From Lutimonas sp964595535 (lineage in GTDB: Bacteria > Bacteroidota > Bacteroidia > Flavobacteriales > Flavobacteriaceae), in the NCBI GenBank assembly GCA_964595535.1, contig CAZQRD010000001.1, positions 1-64,000 on the forward strand: 64,000 nt of DNA, written 5' to 3'. The notes under the pieces were generated by a model. It ran no database searches. It saw nothing but the letters and a program-made list of their open reading frames with translations, and was not told the origin of the DNA. Positions 26,823 through 34,922 of the stretch are shown here, one piece after another. The position numbers and the translations under genes were made by a program. How positions within the stretch are numbered: position 1 is the stretch's first letter; each line of letters opens with the position of its first letter.

Positions 26823-28799
26823 TTAAGACAGTTCTAATTTGATCATTTCCCCTTTTATTAAGGCTGACCCAGCCTTAATCGACTGAGATTTTACTTTCCC
26901 GATTCCTTTAAAATTGACCTTAAAGCCCATGTTTTCCAATAAGGAGATTGCATCCATTCCCGGCATGTTCTTTACATCAGGAACTTTGGTATAAGTTTCA
27001 TTAGCCTTTGTATAATAACCTTCATAGTCCTCATCCATCTTTGAGAGATTCTCTGAGAATGTCACCTCCTCAACCACTGGGGTTTCGGTATAAATTTTTC
27101 TTGCTATCCTTTCAAATACTGGTGCTGCGACGATATTACCGTAATAGCCTTTCTTTTTATTGGGTTTATGGATCACTACAATGCAGGAATACTTTGGCTC
27201 GTCAGCAGGGAAATATCCTACAAATGATGAAATATATTTGGTCTCATCTGTCCAGTATTCTGTTTGACAGGTTCCTGTTTTACCCGCCATGGAAAAGTTC
27301 TTATCGTAAATATTATCAGCCGTTCCCCTTTTGACAACATTCAACATCATTTCCTTCACCTGATCAATGGTTTCCTGCGAGCAGATTTGAGGATGGATGA
27401 TCTCCTTTTCAAATTTGGTCACCACGTTGCTCTGGGCTCTGATCTCTTTGACAAATCTTGGTTTAACCATCTCCCCGTTATTAGCAATGGCATTGTAAAA
27501 AGTCAGGACCTGAAGAGGTGTAAAAGAAACTCCATAACCATAGGCCATCCAGGGAAGTGACAAGCCATTCCATGTATCCTTATCCTTAGGGTCAGGAATT
27601 TTGGGCTCACCCTCACCTTTGATAGGTAATCCTATTTTATAACCAACTTTCATCCTTTTCAATCCCTCAATGAACTTTTCCGGATGATCCTTGTAGTTTT
27701 CATTAATAATCTTAACGATACCGACATTTGAAGAAACTTCAAACACCCTTGATGCTGAAATTTTTCCATAACCGCCATGGTGCGAGTCTCTCACAGGTTT
27801 CCCATGAAATCTGATCTCTCCTTTTTCGGTGTCTATGATCTGAGACGTATCGATCACTTTATCCTCTAAAGCTACGACCATCCCCATCAGTTTAAATGTT
27901 GATCCAGGCTCATGAGATTCGTAAATCGCATAATTACGTTGCTCAAAATAAGTTCCAACAGAAGTCCTGCCCAGATTTGATATGGCCTTTATTTCTCCGG
28001 TTTTCGTCTCCATAACAACTACCGAACCATGATCTGCTTCAAACGTTTCCAATTGTTGTAACAAAGCATGATGGGCAACATCCTGAATCTTAAGATCAAT
28101 CGTTGTAATGATATCCTTTCCATCAATAGGTTCGATTTCATTATTGTCATTCAAAGGTTTCCATTGACCTTTTGCAATTTTTTGCTTTAAACGTTTTCCC
28201 TTTTTTCCTCTGAGGAATTCATAAAAACTTCCTTCAATTCCTACCCTACCTCTGTAATCATCATAACCAACCGCTCTTTCTGCAATTTTACCAATAGGAT
28301 GCTCTCTTACCGTTCTCTGCTCAATGATCAAACCTCCACGATAAGTTCCTAATTTGAAAACCGGAAACTTCTTTAACCTTTGATAATCGTTATAACTCAG
28401 GTTTCTTGTAATAAATAGGTACCTGTTTTTATTTACCCTGGCTTTTCTGATCTTATTCTCATAATAGCTCGATGTTTTACCCAGCATATCAGATAAAGCC
28501 TCACTCAACTCTTTGATCCCGGCTTCAAATTCATTATCTGAAACGGTAACGGCATCCATCCTTACATCAAAGCGGGAAACGGAAGTGGCCAGCAAACTGC
28601 CATCAGCTGTGTACACACTCCCTCGATTGGCAGCAATCTCAAAAGTTTTAACAGTACCCTCCTCGGCTTCAATACGATACTTATCACCATCGACATGTTC
28701 TATCTCTATGAGTTTGTAAATGATCGCTATGGCAAACAAGAACAAAAACCCTGTAAGCAGGTAGAGTTTATTCAATATTTGTTTCTTTTCAACTGCCAT
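26823..28799 (-). CDS. ftsI: Septal transpeptidase (penicillin-binding protein 3 type) with PASTA domain
   Basis: A class B penicillin-binding protein that cross-links septal murein. After an N-terminal membrane helix (about residues 12-32) come the pedestal domain and the transpeptidase domain. That domain has STFK (302-305, Ser302 the nucleophile), SSN (358-360) and KTG (509-511). A single PASTA domain fills roughly 605-660. Numbering counts from a TTG at 28805; I place the start at ATG 28799, two bases after the ftsL stop. Such PASTA-bearing forms are common in Bacteroidota. Confidence 0.95.
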   Translation of the reverse strand: MAVEKKQILNKLYLLTGFLFLFAIAIIYKLIEIEHVDGDKYRIEAEEGTVKTFEIAANRGSVYTADGSLLATSVSRFDVRMDAVTVSDNEFEAGIKELSEALSDMLGKTSSYYENKIRKARVNKNRYLFITRNLSYNDYQRLKKFPVFKLGTYRGGLIIEQRTVREHPIGKIAERAVGYDDYRGRVGIEGSFYEFLRGKKGKRLKQKIAKGQWKPLNDNNEIEPIDGKDIITTIDLKIQDVAHHALLQQLETFEADHGSVVVMETKTGEIKAISNLGRTSVGTYFEQRNYAIYESHEPGSTFKLMGMVVALEDKVIDTSQIIDTEKGEIRFHGKPVRDSHHGGYGKISASRVFEVSSNVGIVKIINENYKDHPEKFIEGLKRMKVGYKIGLPIKGEGEPKIPDPKDKDTWNGLSLPWMAYGYGVSFTPLQVLTFYNAIANNGEMVKPRFVKEIRAQSNVVTKFEKEIIHPQICSQETIDQVKEMMLNVVKRGTADNIYDKNFSMAGKTGTCQTEYWTDETKYISSFVGYFPADEPKYSCIVVIHKPNKKKGYYGNIVAAPVFERIARKIYTETPVVEEVTFSENLSKMDEDYEGYYTKANETYTKVPDVKNMPGMDAISLLENMGFKVNFKGIGKVKSQSIKAGSALIKGEMIKLELS

Positions 28800-28801
28800 G
28801 T

Positions 28802-29128
28802 TCAATTATTAATAATTACTTTGATCTTTTGAGGTGGTATTTGAGAAATGTACAAACCATTATCAGCAAGCCTTTTCGAAATGCTTGACTCCATTTTTAA
28901 TTTCATAAGATCTGAGCGTGCAGCCACAAACTCCGAATAGAGTTTGCGCTTTTCTTTGTTCAATGTTGCAATACTTTGAACCTTCCTGTCTATTTGATGA
29001 GAGCTGGTGATCATTAGCAGAGCAAGAAAGGTGAGAAATATGATAAAGCCCCAATTCTTCTTCGCATCTTCATCCACCAGAAATTTCCCCTTAAGGATGT
29101 TGTACAAGGTTTGTTTGACTTTTGACAT
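28802..29128 (-). CDS. ftsL: FtsL-like cell division protein
   Basis: A 108-residue bitopic protein with one membrane helix (about residues 26-42) followed by a short periplasmic coiled coil. It would join FtsQ and the FtsW-FtsI synthase at the septum. Sequence similarity in this family is weak; size, topology and position between rsmH and ftsI give the call. It is 24 bases after rsmH. Confidence 0.8.
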   Translation of the reverse strand: MSKVKQTLYNILKGKFLVDEDAKKNWGFIIFLTFLALLMITSSHQIDRKVQSIATLNKEKRKLYSEFVAARSDLMKLKMESSISKRLADNGLYISQIPPQKIKVIINN

Positions 29129-29152
29129 TTTGAGTTTTGACTTCTGGTTTGA

Positions 29153-30061
29153 TTAATTCTTCTCTGCTATTCTTAATTTGGCACTTCTCGATCTGTTATT
29201 CTTTTTTATTTCCTCGGCTGACGGAACGATCAACTTTCCCACTTTTTTGAAAGGAACGGTTACATTCCCATAAAAATCCTTTTCCGGTTCACCTTTGAAC
29301 AATCCAAACTGCATATATCTTTTAACCAATCTATCCTCTAACGAGTGGTATGAGATCATACTTAATCTTCCTCCCACATTTAACAGATCCGGTGTTTGTA
29401 ATAAAAACTCCTTTAGAACCTGCATTTCCTGATTCACTTCTATTCTGATGGCCTGAAAAATCTGAGCCAGAATCTTATGCTCCTTCGCCCTTGGTAAAAA
29501 TCGCTTTAAAACTTCTTTTAACTGAAAGCTAGTTCTAACCGGCCCCTCATTTCTGGCTTGAACAATCTCTTTGGATAGAGCTCTGGAATTTCTTAGCTCT
29601 CCATACTGAAACAAAACCTGCGAAAGCTCCTCTTCAGAATACTTATTGACCACTTCGAAGGCCGATATCGCATCGCTGGCATTCATCCTCATATCAAGTT
29701 CTGCATCAAATCTTGTAGAAAACCCACGATCAGCACTATCAAACTGATGAGAGGAAACACCGAGATCAGCTAAAATCCCATCTACCTTTTTCACTCCATG
29801 AAAGCGAAGAAACCTACTTATGAATCTGAAATTCTCATTGATCAGCACAAAACGTTCGTCCTGAATCTCATTTTCCAAGGCATCCGCATCTTGATCAAAG
29901 GCAAATAATCTTCCCTTAGCACCAAGTCGCTTCAGTATTTCTGTGGAGTGGCCTCCCCCTCCAAAGGTCACATCCACATAAATACCATCTGGTTTTATAC
30001 TAAGACCATCAACACTGTCAAAGAGCAGTACCGGATCATGATAACTCATGATCGGTATCAT
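29153..30061 (-). CDS. rsmH: 16S rRNA (cytosine1402-N4)-methyltransferase
   Basis: A 302-residue SAM-dependent enzyme that methylates C1402 of 16S rRNA in the ribosomal P site. The SAM motif VDVTFGGGGHSTEIL is near residues 29-43, and ILADLGVSSHQFD plus the C-terminal SYHSLEDRLVK are family signatures. The start may be the second ATG at 30049 (MSYHDPVLL); either way it overlaps the mraZ end. Second gene of the cluster. Confidence 0.95.
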   Translation of the reverse strand: MIPIMSYHDPVLLFDSVDGLSIKPDGIYVDVTFGGGGHSTEILKRLGAKGRLFAFDQDADALENEIQDERFVLINENFRFISRFLRFHGVKKVDGILADLGVSSHQFDSADRGFSTRFDAELDMRMNASDAISAFEVVNKYSEEELSQVLFQYGELRNSRALSKEIVQARNEGPVRTSFQLKEVLKRFLPRAKEHKILAQIFQAIRIEVNQEMQVLKEFLLQTPDLLNVGGRLSMISYHSLEDRLVKRYMQFGLFKGEPEKDFYGNVTVPFKKVGKLIVPSAEEIKKNNRSRSAKLRIAEKN

Positions 30062-30509
30062 TTACATTTCCCATTACATCTTCAGCCAGATCAGCAAAAT
30101 CAACAGCTGCGTCGTCTATGGCTTTTTCATATTTATCTTTATCCCAAATCTCAATGATATTCACTGATGATGAGAGAACAACTTCCTTTGTAATTCCTGA
30201 AAATAAATGCAGATCCTTCGGAATCAGCATTCTTCCCGACACATCCAACTCAACAACCTTAACTCCGGCAGTAAACCTTCTGATAAAGTCATTATTCTTC
30301 TTAACAAACCTGTTTAACTTGTTTACTTTCGCCATCATTTCGTTCCACTCCTTCATGGGATACAATTCTAAGCATGGCTGAAAAACAGAGCGCTTTAAAA
30401 CAAAGCCGTCCTGTAGTATGCTGGACAGTTGCTTTTTAAGTGGTGAAGGCAGCATAAGACGTCCTTTGACGTCTGCCTTACATTCGTATGTACCGATTAG
30501 ATTTACCAC
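30036..30509 (-). CDS. mraZ: Transcriptional regulator MraZ
   Basis: A DNA-binding protein with two SpoVT/AbrB-like halves, 157 residues from the GTG at 30509. The start is chosen because the family begins at IGTYECKADVKGRLMLP. The longer frame from GTG 30560 would start inside the operator and upstream of the likely transcription start. The two family motifs are KADVKGRLMLP and VSGRMLIPKDL. MraZ represses its own cluster in other bacteria, and the 10-bp repeats just upstream fit that role. Confidence 0.93.
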   Translation of the reverse strand: MVNLIGTYECKADVKGRLMLPSPLKKQLSSILQDGFVLKRSVFQPCLELYPMKEWNEMMAKVNKLNRFVKKNNDFIRRFTAGVKVVELDVSGRMLIPKDLHLFSGITKEVVLSSSVNIIEIWDKDKYEKAIDDAAVDFADLAEDVMGNVNDTDHELS

Positions 30510-30538
30510 TTTGAACCCTAAAAATTGAATTATTCTTA

Positions 30539-30546
30539 CAAATATA
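30539..30546 (-). promoter_or_regulatory. Candidate -7 element of the dcw promoter
   Basis: TATATTTG on the minus strand matches TAnnTTTG. It lies 29 bases before the mraZ GTG. The region where a -33 box would sit is filled by the 10-bp repeats, as expected if MraZ competes with RNA polymerase. Confidence 0.5.
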
Positions 30547-30550
30547 GAGA

Positions 30551-30580
30551 TTTTTACCACTTTTTACCATTTTTTACCAC
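30551..30580 (-). promoter_or_regulatory. MraZ operator: three 10-bp direct repeats
   Basis: On the minus strand the units are GTGGTAAAAA, ATGGTAAAAA and GTGGTAAAAA, with no gaps. MraZ of other bacteria binds direct repeats with a TGG core spaced 10 bases apart. A further GTGGTAAAT covers the mraZ start codon at 30509, 51 bases on, about five helical turns away. Confidence 0.7.
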
Positions 30581-30610
30581 TTTGTTGATAACTTTCTTTA
30601 TATTCGCATA

Positions 30611-30629
30611 AGTCATTGATTCAATGACT
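30611..30629. promoter_or_regulatory. 19-bp palindrome between mraZ and the hydrolase gene
   Basis: AGTCATTGA and TCAATGACT form perfect 9-base arms around one central base. It lies upstream of both divergent genes. It may be an operator for a dimeric regulator; no regulator is identified. Confidence 0.45.
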
Positions 30630-30645
30630 ATTAAACAAGTAGGAA

Positions 30646-30653
30646 TATTTTTG
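30646..30653 (+). promoter_or_regulatory. Candidate -7 element for the hydrolase gene
   Basis: TATTTTTG matches TAnnTTTG, 17 bases after the 19-bp palindrome and 88 bases before the ATG at 30742. No clear -33 box was seen. Confidence 0.3.
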
Positions 30654-30741
30654 TGAAAAATAATTTGAACTAATGAAGAGAAAATTAGTACTTTGAACCA
30701 AATTATTTAAATTAGCAATTCGATAAGAAATAAGATCGTAA

Positions 30742-31506
30742 ATGAAATACACCCTCAAAAATGAAAATGGCTATTCTTACCTTGAATCAGGTGAAGGAAC
30801 TCCTTTAATCATACTACATGGCCTGATGGGAAACTTGAGTAATTTCGATGGGGTTTTTGACCATTTTTCAGAATTAGGTTATCAGGTAATTATGCCTGAA
30901 CTACCTATTTACACGCTTCCATTGTTAAAAACCAATGTTAAAAACCTGTCTAAGTTCATTAAAGAATTTGTCAAATTCAAAGGTCTTGACAAATACATAT
31001 TGATGGGCAATTCCCTTGGAGGACATATTGCTTTGTTTCACACAAAGTTGAATCCAAATAATGTTAGTGGTCTCGTCCTTACGGGAAGTTCCGGCCTCTA
31101 TGAAAATTCCATGGGAGAAAGCTATCCTAAAAGAGGTGATTATGATTATATCAAGAAGAAGGCCCAGGATGTTTTTTATGATCCTGAGGTTGCTAGCAAA
31201 GAAATAGTCGACGATGTTTTTGAAACTTTGAATAACAGAAATAAACTGATTAGAACCATTGCCATTGCCAAAAGTGCCATCAGGCACAATATGGCCGAGG
31301 ATCTGCCAAAAATGAGCCTTCCAACCTGTTTGATCTGGGGGAAGCAAGATTCAGTAACACCACCTTCTGTGGCTGAAGAATTCGATAAATTGTTACCGAA
31401 TTCTGAATTGTACTGGATCGATAAATGCGGGCATGCTCCGATGATGGAAACTCCTGATAAATTCAATGATTTATTGGAACCATGGCTAACTAAGAATTTT
31501 CGTTAA
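30742..31506 (+). CDS. Alpha/beta hydrolase
   Basis: A 254-residue soluble alpha/beta-hydrolase. The nucleophile elbow GNSLGGHIAL gives the catalytic Ser, WGKQDSVTPP the likely acid Asp and CGHAPMMETP the His. HGLMGNLSNF supplies the oxyanion-hole region. It resembles lipases/esterases and C-C bond hydrolases of the general family; the substrate is unknown. It diverges from the dcw cluster and shares its intergenic region. Confidence 0.85.
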   Translation: MKYTLKNENGYSYLESGEGTPLIILHGLMGNLSNFDGVFDHFSELGYQVIMPELPIYTLPLLKTNVKNLSKFIKEFVKFKGLDKYILMGNSLGGHIALFHTKLNPNNVSGLVLTGSSGLYENSMGESYPKRGDYDYIKKKAQDVFYDPEVASKEIVDDVFETLNNRNKLIRTIAIAKSAIRHNMAEDLPKMSLPTCLIWGKQDSVTPPSVAEEFDKLLPNSELYWIDKCGHAPMMETPDKFNDLLEPWLTKNFR

Positions 31507-31638
31507 TCAACCTCTGAATCCATAAATCTGCTTGGTCTTCAACAGTTCATGAAGTGAAATTCCTTCTGTTTTTATGACCTTTTTTGATCCTTGTATTTTG
31601 ACATGTGAATCCTGTACAATACGCTGTTTTACTAAATT
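31507..31638 (-). pseudogene. Possible remnant of a coding sequence
   Basis: A minus-strand open frame of 43 codons reads like a protein C-terminus, containing KIQGSKKVIKTEGISLHELL and ending KQIYGFRG. It stops exactly next to the hydrolase stop codon. It has no ATG, GTG or TTG ahead of the conserved-looking part, and a TGA closes the frame upstream. I do not recognise the protein. It may be a chance frame. Confidence 0.25.
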
Positions 31639-31673
31639 TCAACATGGATCTCTTTCTTACTTTCTTAAAAGTG

Positions 31674-31681
31674 TATCTTTG
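31674..31681 (+). promoter_or_regulatory. Candidate -7 element for the GH130-like gene
   Basis: TATCTTTG matches TAnnTTTG, 62 bases before the ATG at 31744. I see no matching -33 box. Confidence 0.3.
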
Positions 31682-31743
31682 CCATGGAGGCCATATGAAG
31701 CGTTACATCTCTGTCATTCATTATCCGATTTCCAATCAACAAC

Positions 31744-32913
31744 ATGACTAAAATCATTTTTTTTTATCTGTCCATTTTACTTTTAATCTCTTGTCAAAAT
31801 AACCCTGCAAAAATACAATCTTCAATTGCAGAAACCGAGTCGTGGGAATTGTCTGGATTTGAAAAAAGAGACGAGGTGAATCCGATTTTAAGACCCTCGG
31901 ATACTCTATCATTTGTTTGTCCGATTTCAGGAAAAGACGTTCAATGGGAAGAAAGAAATGTACTCAACCCTTCGGCCATAGTTAAAAACGGCAAAGTATA
32001 CCTGTTCTATCGGGCTCAGGATTCAATGGGAACCTCCAGAATTGGTCTGGCTATTAGTGAGGACGGACTTCATTTTAAGAAAAATGACAGCCCCGTGTTT
32101 TATCCGGAACAGGATTCTATGAAATTGTATGAATGGAATTATAGAAAAAAAGACGGGAAATCTCTGGATGAAGCCTGTAAAAACTGCTATTTTGACGGCG
32201 CCGAAGACCCTAGAATTATTGAAGCTGAAGATGGAACCTACATCATGACATATACAGCCTATGACGGTAAAAAAGCCAGACTGGCATTGGCCACTTCAAA
32301 AGACCTTATGCGTTGGACAAAACACGGACTTATTATTAAAGATGATTCTTTCAAAGATTTATGGTCCAAGGCTGGTGCAATAGTCACTCAGCTGAAAAAT
32401 AACAGAATGATTGCCGTGAAAATAAATGGACTGTACTGGATGTATTTTGGAGATACGAACCTCTATATGGCCTTTTCCAAAGACTTGATTCATTGGGAGC
32501 TTGCCATTAATGAAGAGAGCGGTAAAATGATCTCGGTTATGCATCCCAGACAAGGTTTTTTTGACAGTCGACTTGTTGAACCAGGTCCATTTGCCTTGTT
32601 AAAAAAGGAAGGTATCTTATTGATTTATAACGGAAGTAATGCGTCAAATTATAACGATCCTTTGATGCCCAAATTTACCTACGCAGCCGGACAGGCACTT
32701 TTTGATAAAAATGCTCCTTACAAACTGATCGACAGAACAGATAGTCATTTTTTATTTCCTGAAAAAGAGTATGAAATGGTGGGAGAAGTAAACAATGTTT
32801 GTTTTGTGGAAGGCTTAGTTTTTTATAACAACAAGTGGTTCCTCTATTACGGAACCGGAGATTCAAAAATTGCCGTGGCAGTGAGTGATTCTAATACTAT
32901 TGTCAGTGAATAG
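31744..32913 (+). CDS. GH130-like beta-propeller lipoprotein
   Basis: A 389-residue secreted protein. The signal peptide ends in LLISC, so Cys17 is probably lipidated. The body has repeated propeller-type strands such as NPSAIVKNGKVYLFYRAQ, GAEDPRIIEAEDGTYIMTYTAYDG and LVEPGPFALLKKEGILLIYNGSN. These resemble glycoside hydrolase family 130 (beta-mannoside phosphorylases and hydrolases) and the wider five-bladed propeller clan. EDPR is the family's typical motif. It probably acts on a glycan at the cell surface or in the periplasm; the exact bond is unknown. No transporter or SusCD pair lies beside it. Confidence 0.75.
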   Translation: MTKIIFFYLSILLLISCQNNPAKIQSSIAETESWELSGFEKRDEVNPILRPSDTLSFVCPISGKDVQWEERNVLNPSAIVKNGKVYLFYRAQDSMGTSRIGLAISEDGLHFKKNDSPVFYPEQDSMKLYEWNYRKKDGKSLDEACKNCYFDGAEDPRIIEAEDGTYIMTYTAYDGKKARLALATSKDLMRWTKHGLIIKDDSFKDLWSKAGAIVTQLKNNRMIAVKINGLYWMYFGDTNLYMAFSKDLIHWELAINEESGKMISVMHPRQGFFDSRLVEPGPFALLKKEGILLIYNGSNASNYNDPLMPKFTYAAGQALFDKNAPYKLIDRTDSHFLFPEKEYEMVGEVNNVCFVEGLVFYNNKWFLYYGTGDSKIAVAVSDSNTIVSE

Positions 32914-32957
32914 CAAACAAGATACTGACCACACAAAATTTGAGAATAAATTTAATT

Positions 32958-33557
32958 ATGAAAATAAAATCAGCCGAATTCGTCATCAGTAATACAGACG
33001 TCTCTAAATGTCCAAAAGAGAATCTTCCTGAATATGCCTTTATAGGAAGATCTAATGTAGGAAAATCTTCTTTGATCAATATGATAACCAATCATAAATC
33101 TCTGGCCAAAACATCAGGAAAGCCAGGGAAAACGCAATTGATCAATCACTTTATCATCAACAAGAATTGGTTTTTGGTTGACCTTCCAGGTTACGGATAT
33201 GCCTCGGTTTCAAAAGATAAAAGAAAGACTTTTCAAAAATTCATTAAAGACTATTTTAATAAAAGAATGCAACTCGCCTGTACTTTTGTGCTTATCGATA
33301 GCCGGCATGCCCCTCAAAAAATTGATTTGGAATTTATGGAATTTTTGGGTCTAAATGGCATCCCGTTCTGTATTGTTTTTACAAAGGCCGATAAACTTAA
33401 TAAATCAACCTTACCCAAAAACATTGAAATTTATAAAAAGGAATTATTGGAATACTGGGAAGAGTTGCCCACTTATTTTATTTCTTCCTCCTCTGACAAA
33501 ACCGGACGAGAAGAGATTCTGGATTTCATTGAAAACGTGAACGAAAGTATTAAGTAG
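32958..33557 (+). CDS. engB: Ribosome biogenesis GTP-binding protein EngB/YsxC
   Basis: A small TRAFAC-class GTPase of 199 residues that assists late assembly of the large ribosomal subunit. The P-loop GRSNVGKSSLIN, the G3 motif DLPGYGYA and the G4 motif TKADK are all present. I start at ATG 32958 (MKIKSAEF); an in-frame TTG at 32940 would add six residues. It is convergent with the cytochrome gene, 15 bases apart. Confidence 0.95.
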   Translation: MKIKSAEFVISNTDVSKCPKENLPEYAFIGRSNVGKSSLINMITNHKSLAKTSGKPGKTQLINHFIINKNWFLVDLPGYGYASVSKDKRKTFQKFIKDYFNKRMQLACTFVLIDSRHAPQKIDLEFMEFLGLNGIPFCIVFTKADKLNKSTLPKNIEIYKKELLEYWEELPTYFISSSSDKTGREEILDFIENVNESIK

Positions 33558-33572
33558 GGTGCATTTGATGAA

Positions 33573-34058
33573 CTAGGGAGTTCCTTGACCCATGCCACCT
33601 CTTGTTGCATGCATTTCCTTTTCATGGGCAGCGAACCATTCGGGGGCTTGTAACTTATTATCGAATATAAAGGTCGCTATTTTACGCATGTCATCCTCCT
33701 TAAATTCCTGCTTGGGCATTTGTTTAAACTTGTCAACGGCGCCCCGCATCAATGACTTTTCCGGTTTTGGATCCATGGTCCATGATACTACGGCATCTAC
33801 AAATTCATCTTTCGTTGCATAGATTCGGCTATAACGCATTTTTACCGCCGCCATAGGAGGGGCAATGATCGCATCGTGAGAAGGCGAGATCGGACTATGA
33901 CAAGCATAGCAATGTGTTTTTATAAGTTCTTCACCGGTTGCTCCCTTTAACAAATTGCTGCTAAAGTTATTATCTTCAACTCGAGGTGTCTTCTTTTTCT
34001 CTGAACAGGAAAAAAGAAGGAAAGAAATTGTAAGTATATAAATTACGATTTTATTCAT
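33573..34058 (-). CDS. c-type cytochrome lipoprotein
   Basis: A 161-residue exported monoheme cytochrome. I start at ATG 34058 (MNKIVIYILTISFLLFSC), which gives a clean signal peptide and a lipobox Cys; the frame continues upstream to 34139 but those residues do not fit an exported protein. The heme motif is CYACH. Met residues downstream (APPMAAVKM or KQMPKQEF) could be the sixth ligand. The C-terminal region (PEWFAAHEKEMHA) is hydrophilic. It should carry electrons at the periplasmic side of a membrane; the partner is not evident. Confidence 0.75.
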   Translation of the reverse strand: MNKIVIYILTISFLLFSCSEKKKTPRVEDNNFSSNLLKGATGEELIKTHCYACHSPISPSHDAIIAPPMAAVKMRYSRIYATKDEFVDAVVSWTMDPKPEKSLMRGAVDKFKQMPKQEFKEDDMRKIATFIFDNKLQAPEWFAAHEKEMHATRGGMGQGTP

Positions 34059-34200
34059 GTGCAAATCCATTGATATAACTTTTGTAAAGTTAGTGAAAAC
34101 GAACACCCTAGCGAAAAATTCAAATGTGACCTGAGTCACTAATGAGCCCCTTATTCAGTTAAAAATTCGAAGCAATTTTAATTCGTATTTTTACCATCAA

Positions 34201-34911
34201 ATGATCCTGGAAATGCACAGTACAAAAGATAATTTGCAAATACTTTTTGAAGACAATCACCTTATCATCATCAACAAAAGGGTTGGAGACATTGTTCAGG
34301 GTGACAAAACCGGTGACAAACCCTTAAGTGAGATTGTGAAGGAATATATCGGGGCTAAATACGGGAAACCAGGAAAAGTTTTTTTGGGTGTGGTTCATCG
34401 AATTGACAGACCCACTACAGGAATAGTGATTTTTGCAAAAACCAGTAAAGCGCTGGAAAGGATGAACAAAATGCTTAGAGAAAAGCAGGTACAAAAAACC
34501 TATTGGGCCCTGATTGAAGGATGCCCTGATCCTTTAAGGGCAACGCTCACACATTATCTTAGGAAAAATCCGAAAAACAATAAGGCCACTGCCTTTTCCA
34601 GGGAGACCAAGGATGCCAAAAATGCGGTATTGCACTATGATACCTTGTTAAAACTAGACCGTTATTCATTGTTGGAGATCAATTTGGAAACAGGAAGGCA
34701 TCATCAGATCAGGTGTCAACTATCTGTTTCAGGGCATCCAATAAAAGGTGATTTAAAATACGGAAGCAAGAGATCGAATCACAATGGGGGTATTTATTTA
34801 CATGCCGTTAAAATTGAATTTATGCATCCTGTAAAAAAGGAACTTCTATCCTTACAAGCACCGCCACCCAACGATACTCTTTGGGAGCTTTGTGCTTCAA
34901 AATTAAAATAA
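34201..34911 (+). CDS. RluA-family RNA pseudouridine synthase
   Basis: A 236-residue enzyme that isomerises uridine to pseudouridine in rRNA or tRNA. The catalytic motif HRIDRPTTGIVIFAKT contains the essential Asp. GRHHQIRCQL is the second family signature. No S4 domain is present, so it resembles the short RluA/TruC-like forms. The precise target base is unknown. The start could also be the ATG at 34213. It converges with the porin gene 11 bases away. Confidence 0.9.
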   Translation: MILEMHSTKDNLQILFEDNHLIIINKRVGDIVQGDKTGDKPLSEIVKEYIGAKYGKPGKVFLGVVHRIDRPTTGIVIFAKTSKALERMNKMLREKQVQKTYWALIEGCPDPLRATLTHYLRKNPKNNKATAFSRETKDAKNAVLHYDTLLKLDRYSLLEINLETGRHHQIRCQLSVSGHPIKGDLKYGSKRSNHNGGIYLHAVKIEFMHPVKKELLSLQAPPPNDTLWELCASKLK

Positions 34912-34922
34912 TAGGATACGTT

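Noticed and set aside
30509..30560. Longer mraZ starting at GTG 30560
   Set aside because: It would begin inside the operator repeats and upstream of the likely transcription start, and the extra residues do not occur in MraZ.
31674..31743. Minus-strand extension of the 43-codon frame
   Set aside because: Stop codons interrupt all minus-strand frames here, and a plus-strand promoter box for the GH130-like gene lies in it.
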